Assembly (NCBI GenBank): GCA_017436285.1
Contig: JAFSDL010000045.1
Coordinates: 1-46,288 of the forward strand
Length of the DNA stretch: 46,288 bases
Direction: 5' to 3'
From: Clostridia bacterium
Lineage (GTDB): Bacteria > Bacillota > Clostridia > Oscillospirales > Acutalibacteraceae
Below, in pieces: positions 1 to 6,782 of this stretch. Position 1 is the first letter of the stretch, and each line of letters opens with the position of its first letter. Both the position numbers and the translations under genes were made by a program. The notes under the pieces were generated by a model that was not told where the DNA came from, searched no databases, and saw nothing but the letters and a program-made list of their open reading frames with translations.

Positions 1-279
1 CCTGCCACCTTTGTTATAAAGGGGCTTATGGCTTTGATTGCCCTCTATGGCTTCAGGCTTCTTAATAAAAGGCTCGGAAATGCACCCTCAAAAATCATCA
101 GTGGATTTTTTGCAGAAGTGATTATGGTGGTTGGCTATTTCGTATTTGAAGGCTTTTTATACGGCTTCGCACCATCTATGGTAAACATTCCTGCAAATGC
201 TATCCAGGGAATAGGAAATCTGATTCTTGGTGTTATTCTGATAATTGCATTAGAAAAAAGAAATGCAATGTTTGATTAA
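1..279 (+). CDS. ECF transporter S component, C-terminal part (5' end outside window)
   Basis: The frame is open from base 1 and ends at TAA 277-279, so about 92 C-terminal residues are present; the ATG at 28 is probably internal. The visible sequence has two hydrophobic stretches, one around FVIKGLMALIALYG and one around AEVIMVVGYFVFEGFLYG, then a PANAIQGIGN stretch and a last hydrophobic segment. This is the layout of the C-terminal half of energy-coupling-factor S components, integral membrane proteins that bind a vitamin or similar micronutrient and pass it to the shared EcfA/EcfT motor. The substrate cannot be told from this part, and any upstream riboswitch that might name it lies outside the window. 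The family call is from recognition of the FVIKG and GYFVFE patterns, not from a search. Confidence 0.72.
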   Translation, partial: PATFVIKGLMALIALYGFRLLNKRLGNAPSKIISGFFAEVIMVVGYFVFEGFLYGFAPSMVNIPANAIQGIGNLILGVILIIALEKRNAMFD

Positions 280-308
280 AAAAATGAACATAGTCATTGT
301 ATTTTGAG

Positions 309-390
309 CCTTCCTTCAAAGGAAGGTGGCGCGAAAAATCTTGATTTTTCGTGACGGAAGGTTCTTTGTTGCAAAGCAACTTTCCGCCAC
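309..390. repeat. Multi-hairpin intergenic palindromic element
   Basis: Nested inverted repeats without a coding frame. CCTTCCTT at 309-316 pairs with AAGGAAGG at 319-326. GTGGC at 326-330 can pair with GCCAC at 386-390. Inside are CGAAAAATC 332-340 with GATTTTTCG 343-351, and GTTGC 368-372 with GCAAC 376-380. It looks like a small dispersed structural repeat. It could also act as a terminator for the upstream transporter gene, but no clean T-run follows. Confidence 0.55.
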
Positions 391-454
391 AGGTGGAACT
401 GTAACAAGCTTATTATTATGAATTTATACATTCAAGGGTACATGCAAGCCTTTA

Positions 455-650
455 CCTTACTATGCCTTACAATTGAAGCTTACGCTTCAACTACGCTCGA
501 GGGCTCGCGTAGAGAACCACCCACCGTTCCGCCACACTTTACACTTCATTTTTACAATAGGCTCGCTTGATACTGCTTTTTAAAGATTTATAATTCGAAG
601 ACGGTCCCCCCGCCTTCGAAGGCAGGCATAACAAACCACAGCTTTATTTT
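455..650. repeat. Dispersed intergenic repeat, copy A
   Basis: This stretch matches 4411-4610 at several points in the same order: ACAATTGAA..CT.ACGCTTCAA, ACGCTCGA.G.CTCGCGT.GAGAAC, GGCTCGCTTGA, and a terminal GGTCCCCC block with a CCTTCGAAGG-type palindrome. No open frame is conserved between the copies, so it is best described as a non-coding repeat of roughly 200 bp. The whole 280-674 stretch holds this copy and the hairpin element before it; I see no gene there. Confidence 0.6.
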
Positions 651-674
651 TCTATTTAAACTTAACAAAAATAC

Positions 675-713
675 ACAACCCTATTAAGAAAACATTTTTC
701 TTAATAGGGTTGT
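675..713 (-). terminator. Intrinsic terminator of the dapA-lysA unit
   Basis: An 18-bp perfect inverted repeat (675-692 with 696-713) with a three-base loop lies just after the lysA stop. On the minus strand it is followed by TATTTTTG. Confidence 0.85.
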
Positions 714-717
714 TAAA

Positions 718-2013
718 TTATATATCTCTGCTGATTATATCTTCAAGGGTTTCGCCCTTTACTGCAACATAGCTTTCATCACCATTCACCATAATAACGG
801 GAAGACGAGGAATTCTGTTGTAGTTTGATGCCATTGAGAAATTATATGCGCCTGTTGTAAGAACTGCAACAAGGTCGCCTCTCTGAATGCTTTCCGGAAG
901 CATTACCTTAGGTTGAATAATATCTCCGCTTTCACAGCATTTACCAACAAGGTCGCAAAGGAAATCACAAGGCTCATTCGCCTTATCTGCCGCAATAACA
1001 GTATATTCGGACTCATAAAGAGCATATCTGGGGTTATCGGTCATACCGCCATCAATAGCAACATAGTTTTTATAACCCTCAATTCTTTTTACATTACCTA
1101 CTTTATAAAGAGTTATGCCTGCATCTGCAACAATGCTTCTGCCCGGCTCCATACTGACTGCAGGCTCGTTTATATTAAGCTCTGAGCATTTCTTTTTAAA
1201 ATACTCCGCAACCTGACGGATATTATCTTCAATATCAATTGTCGGGTCATTTTCCGTGTATCTTACACCGTAGCCACCGCCAAGATCAAGCTCTTTTGCT
1301 TCATAGCCGAGAGTGCTTTTAACCTCAGCAATAAACTGAAGCATAATCTCTGCAGAGCGGATGAAAACAGAGGACTCAAAAAGCTGAGAGCCTACGTGAC
1401 AATGGAAGCCTGCAAGGTCAATATGCTCTTTAGCGAGAGCATATTTCGTAATTTCCATAGCGGCACCGGTTTCAATAGGAAAGCCGAATTTAGAGTCAAC
1501 CTTACCTGTGTTTACTGCTTCATAGGTATGAGTATCAATACCGGGAGTAACACGGAAAAGAATTTTTTGTTTTATACCTCTTTCCCCTGCAAAGCAGTCA
1601 ATAGCGTCAAGCTCTTCAACGTTATCAACAACGAAGCAACCAACACCGCAGTCCATAGCAAAATTAATGTCATAATCGTTTTTGCTGTTGGAATGGAAGC
1701 AAACATTTTTCATATTGTAGCCGGATTTAAAGGCGGTATAAATTTCGCCAACGGAAACCACATCAACGCCCATACCCTCAGATTCAACAATATTATAAAT
1801 CCTTTTGAAGCTACAAGCCTTGCTTGCATAAAAGGGCTTTGCATTATCGCCGAAATATTTTTTCATTCCGTTCACATATTTACGGCAGTTTTCTCTTATT
1901 TTTTGCTCATCCATTACATAAATGGGTGAGCCGTATTTTTCGGCAAGGTCAACAGTGCTGTGACCGCCGAAGAATAGAGTATCATTCTCTATATATAAAT
2001 TGTTAACTATCAT
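718..2013 (-). CDS. lysA: Diaminopimelate decarboxylase
   Basis: LysA converts meso-diaminopimelate to L-lysine and CO2, the last step of lysine synthesis, in the cytosol with pyridoxal phosphate. The 431-residue product has the usual length. Visible signatures of the fold-III decarboxylase family: FYASKACSF with the PLP-binding Lys65, GFHCHVGSQ (His204/His206), the phosphate-binding GGGYG (245-249), EPGRS (289-293), and the CESGD motif (360-364) whose Cys acts across the dimer. It follows dapA on the minus strand after 150 bp that hold a repeat fragment, and it is closed by a strong terminator, so it is most likely co-transcribed with dapA under the lysine riboswitch. The ATG at 2013 is taken because the conserved N-terminal region starts directly after it. 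Confidence 0.96.
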   Translation of the reverse strand: MIVNNLYIENDTLFFGGHSTVDLAEKYGSPIYVMDEQKIRENCRKYVNGMKKYFGDNAKPFYASKACSFKRIYNIVESEGMGVDVVSVGEIYTAFKSGYNMKNVCFHSNSKNDYDINFAMDCGVGCFVVDNVEELDAIDCFAGERGIKQKILFRVTPGIDTHTYEAVNTGKVDSKFGFPIETGAAMEITKYALAKEHIDLAGFHCHVGSQLFESSVFIRSAEIMLQFIAEVKSTLGYEAKELDLGGGYGVRYTENDPTIDIEDNIRQVAEYFKKKCSELNINEPAVSMEPGRSIVADAGITLYKVGNVKRIEGYKNYVAIDGGMTDNPRYALYESEYTVIAADKANEPCDFLCDLVGKCCESGDIIQPKVMLPESIQRGDLVAVLTTGAYNFSMASNYNRIPRLPVIMVNGDESYVAVKGETLEDIISRDI

Positions 2014-2045
2014 ATATCCACCTATCAGGGTTCTAATAACTTAAA

Positions 2046-2140
2046 GTTTTGTCAATTATACGCTCCTTGCGTCGCTAGAACCCTCCACCACACCTCCGCT
2101 TCACTTCGGTGCGGTCCCCCTCCCTTCGCCAGGGAGGCTT
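2046..2140. repeat. Truncated copy of the dispersed repeat between dapA and lysA
   Basis: Contains GCGTCG..AGAACCCTCCACCAC and GGTCCCCCTCCCTTCG followed by an imperfect palindrome. These resemble the middle and end of the copies at 455-650 and 4411-4610. It separates two genes that probably share a transcript. Confidence 0.5.
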
Positions 2141-2163
2141 AGTTATTGCTCTCTTATAGTCAA

Positions 2164-3051
2164 TCAGACATTAAGCCCCTGTTCTCTCATAAGTCCGAGC
2201 ATTTTTGCTTCGTTTTCGGGTTCCATTGTTGTAAGAGGAAGTCTTACATAATTTTCACCATAGCCCATAGCTGCAACTGCTGCCTTTACGGGAATGGGGT
2301 TAACCTCGCAGAAAAGAGAATTAATAAGAGGAAGCATTTCAAGCTGAAGGGCACGGCTACCCTCTAAATCCCCTGCAAAGAATCTATCGCAAAGCTCAAC
2401 TGTTTTCTTGGGAAGAATGTTTGAAAGAACAGAAATAACACCTTTTCCACCCAAGGACATAAGAGGAACAATCTGATCATCATTACCTGAATAAATATCA
2501 AACTCTCCTTTTGTAAGAGCCGCAATTTCTGCAATCTGAGAAATGTTGCCCGATGCCTCTTTAACACCAACGATGTTGGGATGCTCTGCAAGAGCTGCAC
2601 AGGATGCGGGAGTAAGGTTACAGCCTGTTCTTGAGGGAACATTATAAAGAATGCAGGGCTTTGTTGAAGCATCTGCAATTGCCTTGAAGGATTCAATAAG
2701 ACCTCTCTGAGTTGCTTTATTGTAATAAGGTGTAACAAGAAGCATTGCATCGCAACCGATTTCGCAAGCAAATTTGGTAAGGTCGATAGCATAAGCGGTA
2801 TCGTTTGAGCCTGTGCCTGCAATAAGGGGAACTCTGCCTGCAATTTTTTCAACAGAGAAGCGAAGAACCTCTCTGTGCTCCTCGTCTGTAAGGGTTGAGC
2901 CCTCACCTGTTGTTCCTGCGATTACAAGAGCATTGATGCCCTCTTCAATCTGCCAGTCAATAAGTCTGCCAAAAGCTTCGTAATCAACGCCATTTGCGTT
3001 CAAGGGAGTTACAATAGCTGTTGCAACACCTGTGAAAACTGTGTTTTTCAT
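2164..3051 (-). CDS. dapA: 4-hydroxy-tetrahydrodipicolinate synthase
   Basis: DapA condenses pyruvate with aspartate semialdehyde, the first committed step toward diaminopimelate and lysine. The 295-residue product matches the class I aldolase family: AGTTGEGST (45-53) with the Thr-Thr of the active site, TPYYNK around Tyr109/110, YNVPSRTG with Tyr136 and Arg141, and GVKEASGN with the Schiff-base Lys164. The frame extends 17 codons further upstream to 3102, but those residues overlap the attenuator hairpin. The ATG at 3051 has GAGGT at the right distance and begins the conserved MKNTVFTGV. It lies directly downstream of a lysine riboswitch with its own terminator, so transcription should fall when lysine is plentiful. 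lysA follows. Confidence 0.97.
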   Translation of the reverse strand: MKNTVFTGVATAIVTPLNANGVDYEAFGRLIDWQIEEGINALVIAGTTGEGSTLTDEEHREVLRFSVEKIAGRVPLIAGTGSNDTAYAIDLTKFACEIGCDAMLLVTPYYNKATQRGLIESFKAIADASTKPCILYNVPSRTGCNLTPASCAALAEHPNIVGVKEASGNISQIAEIAALTKGEFDIYSGNDDQIVPLMSLGGKGVISVLSNILPKKTVELCDRFFAGDLEGSRALQLEMLPLINSLFCEVNPIPVKAAVAAMGYGENYVRLPLTTMEPENEAKMLGLMREQGLNV

Positions 3052-3064
3052 AATTTTTACCTCA

Positions 3065-3095
3065 CAAAAAAATAATAGTTGCCGAAAAGCAACTA
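3065..3095 (-). terminator. Attenuator hairpin of the dapA lysine riboswitch
   Basis: On the minus strand TAGTTGC and GCAACTA (3095 to 3076) form a stem with a TTTTCG loop, followed by TTATTTTTTT. It lies between the riboswitch aptamer and the dapA ribosome binding site, as expected for transcription attenuation. Confidence 0.85.
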
Positions 3096-3134
3096 CCCAC
3101 ACAAAAATAGATACTCCAATACGAGTACAATATT

Positions 3135-3303
3135 ATGTAAGATAGCTCTCCACCAAAACGGTGACAACAGTAAAGATATTATTCCGTACTGCCAGACCGA
3201 TTTTTTGCCACAAATCGTCTTCGGCATCTGCTCCTTTCACCGCAACAGCCTTGGCAAGCCCTTATGCTACGATTACTCTTAACAAAATGCACCTCTATCG
3301 GTT
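3135..3303 (-). promoter_or_regulatory. Lysine riboswitch (L-box) controlling dapA-lysA
   Basis: Read on the minus strand the leader has the conserved L-box segments in order. GATAGAGGTGC begins at 3299, then AGAGTA. GGTGAAAGGAGC followed by GATGCCGAAG comes around 3241-3216. Next are TCTGGCAGT and ACTGTTGTC, and finally GGTGGAGAGCTATC ending at 3141. The closing P1 helix is GATAG (3299-3295) with CTATC (3145-3141). The aptamer is followed by an intrinsic terminator at 3095-3065 and then the dapA start, so lysine binding probably favours termination. The gene context (dapA, lysA) supports lysine as the ligand. No search was run; the call rests on the order of conserved blocks. Confidence 0.95.
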
Positions 3304-3309
3304 GTTAAT

Positions 3310-3338
3310 AATATATCACACCCGTTCTTCATTGTCAA
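3310..3338 (-). promoter_or_regulatory. Sigma-A promoter of the riboswitch-dapA-lysA transcript
   Basis: Minus-strand TTGACA at 3338-3333, a 17-bp spacer, and TATATT at 3315-3310. Transcription would start near 3303, just ahead of the first riboswitch helix. Confidence 0.85.
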
Positions 3339-3366
3339 TTATTAATTAGCAACAAAGAACGGGTGT
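3318..3366. repeat. 12-bp inverted repeat spanning the dapA promoter
   Basis: ACACCCGTTCTT at 3318-3329 is the exact reverse complement of AAGAACGGGTGT at 3355-3366. The -35 box of the dapA promoter lies in the loop and one arm lies in the spacer. On the plus strand the right arm runs into TTTTT, so it may be a terminator on that strand; it may also serve the minus-strand gene ending at 3384, or be an operator. Confidence 0.6.
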
Positions 3367-3383
3367 TTTTAGATTATCATTTA

Positions 3384-4259
3384 TTATTCTTCAACAAACA
3401 TTACACTGTTTGCCCATTCAAGAAAATAGGGCTTGTATTCTTCGTATTGCGCTTCATCAACGGCAAAGGTAATTGTCCAGAAAGCATCCTCTGACTTATA
3501 CATTGCTGCAAGGTAACAATAGGTAGCCCCCTCATCTGCAACATAACTATCATATTCGTAATAAATTACACCATTTTCTTTCTCAACTTCAGAATTAAGG
3601 TTGTTGTTTGCTATGGATAACTCACCATACTCTTTAATTGAATAATCCTCGAGGCCTTCCATCAATGAAAATTCATCTGCAAAGCCGAAAACTGCAACAT
3701 CATCACAACCATACGTAAAATTAAAGCCTGCTAAATTAGTATCAACAAATGCATCTGTTAAAGTCATTTTGACACCGGAATCATCAATAATTTCAAACGG
3801 TTCCCCATTTTTTGCTAAGTCGGGAGAATCATATCCAGCAAAAATACCGAATGCAATACCAACAATTAAACAAATAGCAAAATATACTCCAAATTTTTTG
3901 TTGGATTTTTTCCTATTTGCAAGAACTCTCGGATCTGTCATTCCGTGAAAACGGAAATTATTACCGCCAATAGGATTATATTTGCACTCTCCCATAAGGT
4001 AAACATTTTCAAATCCGGCAGGAATATAACAAACCTCATTTGTCAGCTTCATTGAAAGCTTGTCTGCAACAACATAAATCTTTGTTTCATCATCACCTAT
4101 AGTAAAAGTCTTTTCTTCACCATTTTTTAACGAACCAAGCTTATAGCATTTATCTCCATTGATTTTGGTATCACCTGTAAGCTCATCGTGAACATAAACA
4201 TTTGCTTTAACCAAGCAACCGACAAAGCTTTTTTCTCTTTTTATTGTTAAGTTTCTCAT
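3384..4259 (-). CDS. Single-TM protein of unknown function with soluble domains on both sides
   Basis: The product is 291 residues from the ATG at 4259, chosen over the longer frame because AGGAGGGG lies 4-10 bases upstream. Residues 1-115 form a cysteine-containing, beta-rich domain (VCYIPAGFENVYLMG, KYNPIGGNNFRF). One transmembrane segment follows (KFGVYFAICLIVGIAFGIFAG), then an outer domain of about 150 residues. That outer domain ends in a pattern (ITFAVDEAQYEEYKPYFLEW) loosely like PsbP/Mog1-type domains of Clostridia; this likeness is only an impression. The topology suggests a cytosolic N-terminus and an exported C-terminus. It has its own promoter (4322-4294) and no operon partner. 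I cannot name a function. Confidence 0.85.
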   Translation of the reverse strand: MRNLTIKREKSFVGCLVKANVYVHDELTGDTKINGDKCYKLGSLKNGEEKTFTIGDDETKIYVVADKLSMKLTNEVCYIPAGFENVYLMGECKYNPIGGNNFRFHGMTDPRVLANRKKSNKKFGVYFAICLIVGIAFGIFAGYDSPDLAKNGEPFEIIDDSGVKMTLTDAFVDTNLAGFNFTYGCDDVAVFGFADEFSLMEGLEDYSIKEYGELSIANNNLNSEVEKENGVIYYEYDSYVADEGATYCYLAAMYKSEDAFWTITFAVDEAQYEEYKPYFLEWANSVMFVEE

Positions 4260-4293
4260 ATTACCCCTCCTGAAAGATTTACTTCCATTTGTA

Positions 4294-4322
4294 ATTGTAA
4301 CATACAATCTGACAGTTTACAA
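4294..4322 (-). promoter_or_regulatory. Promoter of the single-TM protein gene
   Basis: Minus-strand TTGTAA at 4322-4317, 17-bp spacer, TACAAT at 4299-4294, about 35 bp before the start codon. Confidence 0.65.
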
Positions 4323-4410
4323 CAAAATCCGACTATCGCAATAAACAAAGTTTTGTATTGGTTTTATGGCAAAACAAACAAAATGGGACGGTCAAGACCC
4401 TCCTATTCAA

Positions 4411-4610
4411 CTGCACTACAATTGAATCTGACGCTTCAACGACGCTCGAAGACTCGCGTCGAGAACTCTCCACCACCCGTCCAATCCTTGTCATATTTTT
4501 TACTATTGGGCTCGCTTGAAACAATATTGGTAAAACAGCAAAGCAAAAGGTGGTCCCCCTCTCTTCGAAGAGAGGCAGACCAACAACAACTTTATTCTTT
4601 TATTTTTACT
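4411..4610. repeat. Dispersed intergenic repeat, copy B
   Basis: Second long copy of the element at 455-650, sharing ACAATTGAA..CT.ACGCTTCAA, ACGCTCGA.G.CTCGCGT.GAGAAC, GGGCTCGCTTGA, and GGTCCCCCTC with a CTCTTCGAAGAG palindrome. It fills most of the gap 4323-4670, in which I see no gene. Copy B also contains CTCCACCAC, which the truncated copy at 2046-2140 shares. Confidence 0.6.
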
Positions 4611-4624
4611 CATTGCGAAGCTTG

Positions 4625-4652
4625 CTGGCGACTGGTGACTGGCGACTGGTAG
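4625..4652. repeat. Four tandem CTGGYGA-like heptamers
   Basis: CTGGCGA, CTGGTGA, CTGGCGA and CTGGTAG lie head to tail. This short tandem lies between the dispersed repeat and the stop codon of the permease gene. Confidence 0.7.
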
Positions 4653-4670
4653 CTATTCTGGCATCTTAAA

Positions 4671-5522
4671 TTAAAACGCCATAAGAACTGAAGCTACAAA
4701 CGAAATTCCTGCGGCTATGTAATCTGTTTTAGTAAGCTTTTCTTTTCTTAAGGCACTTATTATTGTTGAGAAAACCATTACCCCACCTGTTACCAACGGA
4801 TATTGAACAGAGGCAGGCAAATTCACAAGTGAAATAAGCAAGAACCAGTTGCCGAAGCCGTTGAATATTCCGTAGCCACCTGCAAAAGCAAGAGCCTTGC
4901 CCTTTACTATAGGAATTTTCTTATATTTAATAAGAAGCCACACTGCACTTATTATAATGCTTGCCATTGAGGACAAAAACATAAAGCCTGTGCTGTCTGT
5001 GTGAGCAATTCCACTTGACTGATGGATTTTTGAAATAACTCCGACACTACCGTTAAGCATAAATACTGCCATATAATAAAGAATTGCTTTTTTATTTCCG
5101 TTACCGCCCTTAATATTAAGAAGAACGGAAACAACAATTAAAATGCAACAACCAATTTTAAAAGGTGTGAGCTTTTCGTCATAAAAGCCTACGCCCAAAA
5201 GGAACGGAAGAAGCATACCGCCAAGCATTGAAAAAACAGAATAAACCGAAAGATTTGCTATGGCAAAGGCTTTTAAGCTGAAATATGTCATCAGAATACA
5301 AGCAATTGCATAAACAGTTGCTAAAGCAACGCTGAATGGAGTTACAATTATTTTAAATCCGCTTATTAAAAGCATCATAACAACAATTATAATGCTTTTA
5401 TAAAAAGTAAATTCCAAAGCGGATTTCAAATCGCTTCCCCTGCTCTGTTCAAATCTCTGATTAAATAAAAACTGCAGGGCAAACAGAATTGTTGCACCGA
5501 AAACAAGTATGTAATAAATCAT
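4671..5522 (-). CDS. DMT-superfamily (EamA-type) permease
   Basis: A 283-residue, almost entirely hydrophobic protein with about ten predicted transmembrane helices in two similar halves. The first half begins YYILVFGATILFALQFLFNQ and the second follows the NGNKKAILYYM loop. This is the drug/metabolite transporter layout, with short loops and a small C-terminal tail. Substrate is unknown; relatives export or import metabolites or sugars. It is the last gene of the minus-strand cluster: its ATG at 5522 lies two bases after the stop of the Gfo/Idh gene (TGA 5527-5525), with AGAGAG in front, so translation is probably coupled. A TTG at 5528 is an alternative start. The context suggests it moves a substrate or product of the neighbouring oxidoreductases. 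Confidence 0.85.
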   Translation of the reverse strand: MIYYILVFGATILFALQFLFNQRFEQSRGSDLKSALEFTFYKSIIIVVMMLLISGFKIIVTPFSVALATVYAIACILMTYFSLKAFAIANLSVYSVFSMLGGMLLPFLLGVGFYDEKLTPFKIGCCILIVVSVLLNIKGGNGNKKAILYYMAVFMLNGSVGVISKIHQSSGIAHTDSTGFMFLSSMASIIISAVWLLIKYKKIPIVKGKALAFAGGYGIFNGFGNWFLLISLVNLPASVQYPLVTGGVMVFSTIISALRKEKLTKTDYIAAGISFVASVLMAF

Positions 5523-5524
5523 AA

Positions 5525-6769
5525 TCAACTCTCTAAAATTTCAATATATTTCTTCATTTGCTCTTCGGTTGGTTTATAATCCGTTACTGAACAACAAGGA
5601 ATATTAGGTTCTCTGCCGTCAGTATAATAGAAAGGTGTAAGTCTGTCGTTTTCATATTCCTTTCTACATTCTTCATTATGGAAGTCGGGAATATCGTAAG
5701 GCTTTCCGCCTTCAAGCATAGAACGGTGACCAAGAATCGCAACAGATGCCATCGTTACCGCAGAATAAATATCATAAGGATGTTCAGGTTGTTTGCCCTC
5801 TTTGATACATTCAAGGAACATTCTCGCAACAATGTAATCGCCACCACCGTGACCTGCCTGATTTATGAAAGCTTCATCCTTATCATTCCAGGTAGGCTCG
5901 TAGAGGTTTACTTCCTCTTTACCTTCGGGAATTGACCAATCGTTGTAACGAAGCATAACCTTGCTACCCATACCGCGAAGATTCTCAATCTGCCCTTTCT
6001 TTCCGCAGATTCGGTATGCGTTATGGTGAGCGCCGAATGCACCACAGCCTGTGAATTTAAATACAGAGCCATCATCATTCTGTGTCATCATAATTGTTGC
6101 ACTGTCACCAACATAACGAGCTGTTCCGTATTCATCAATTGGCGAAAAAACGCCAAAAGCAGAAACCTTTTTGGGTGTTGCACCTGTTGACCACATAAGC
6201 GGTGCAAGAGAATGAGTTACATAATATGAACGAGGCAGAAAATTTCTCCAATGCTCAGGGAAATACACATAGCCTTTATAAAATTCATAGTCATTGGGAT
6301 TAAGAGGATGGTTATATTCTCCCTCTGCATAAAGAATTTTACCAAGAGTTCCCCCATCGCAGACCTTTTTCATTTCACGATTGAAAATCATCTGGGGATA
6401 ATTTTCTGCCAGCATAAAAATTGAATTGCTTTTTTCATAAGCTCTTATTAGCTCAACACCCTCTGCCATTGTACTGTTACTGATACATTCACAAAAAATA
6501 TGAATACCCTTTTCAAAGCATTTAATTGCAAAAGGAGTATGCTCGTGGAAATAGTTAGCAAGAACAACTGCATTCATTTCGGTTTCTATAAAATCATCAA
6601 AGCTTGCAAAGCCTACCACATCTTTACTAAGCTTTTTCAGACCATTTTCAAGTCTTTTTTCGTTAAAATCGCAAAGAGCAACTATTTCGCAATCTTCAAG
6701 AAGCATTAAATTCTGTGCAATATCAATTCCTCTGCCTGCACCTAATATACCAACTTTTATTTTCTCCAT
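5525..6769 (-). CDS. Gfo/Idh/MocA-family oxidoreductase, GH109-like (paralogue 2)
   Basis: A 414-residue protein with an N-terminal Rossmann fold (GILGAGRG, residues 7-14, then CDFNEKR) and a C-terminal Gfo/Idh/MocA alpha/beta domain. In place of the common EKP it has ECIS (Glu94). It carries YVTHSL (His186) and AGHGGGD (His307), which resemble conserved stretches of the NAD-dependent glycosidases of family GH109 and their relatives; this is from recall and was not aligned. Family members oxidise a sugar or cyclitol hydroxyl or use a transient oxidation to cleave glycosidic bonds. It shares many motifs with the protein at 9863-11131 (EHTP, EGEYNHP, THSL.PLM, GHGGGD, ILGHRS, GKPYDIPDF), so the two are paralogues in one cluster. 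The start at 6769 has an AGGCGG site. Confidence 0.88.
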   Translation of the reverse strand: MEKIKVGILGAGRGIDIAQNLMLLEDCEIVALCDFNEKRLENGLKKLSKDVVGFASFDDFIETEMNAVVLANYFHEHTPFAIKCFEKGIHIFCECISNSTMAEGVELIRAYEKSNSIFMLAENYPQMIFNREMKKVCDGGTLGKILYAEGEYNHPLNPNDYEFYKGYVYFPEHWRNFLPRSYYVTHSLAPLMWSTGATPKKVSAFGVFSPIDEYGTARYVGDSATIMMTQNDDGSVFKFTGCGAFGAHHNAYRICGKKGQIENLRGMGSKVMLRYNDWSIPEGKEEVNLYEPTWNDKDEAFINQAGHGGGDYIVARMFLECIKEGKQPEHPYDIYSAVTMASVAILGHRSMLEGGKPYDIPDFHNEECRKEYENDRLTPFYYTDGREPNIPCCSVTDYKPTEEQMKKYIEILES

Positions 6770-6782
6770 AATAACCGCCTAT

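Noticed and set aside
3079-3349. Plus-strand open frames before dapA
   Set aside because: They run antisense through the lysine riboswitch and have no ribosome binding site; the RNA element explains the conservation.
4353-4652. Open frames in both strands around 4.3-4.6 kb
   Set aside because: They fall in the dispersed repeat and the frame is not kept between copies A and B.
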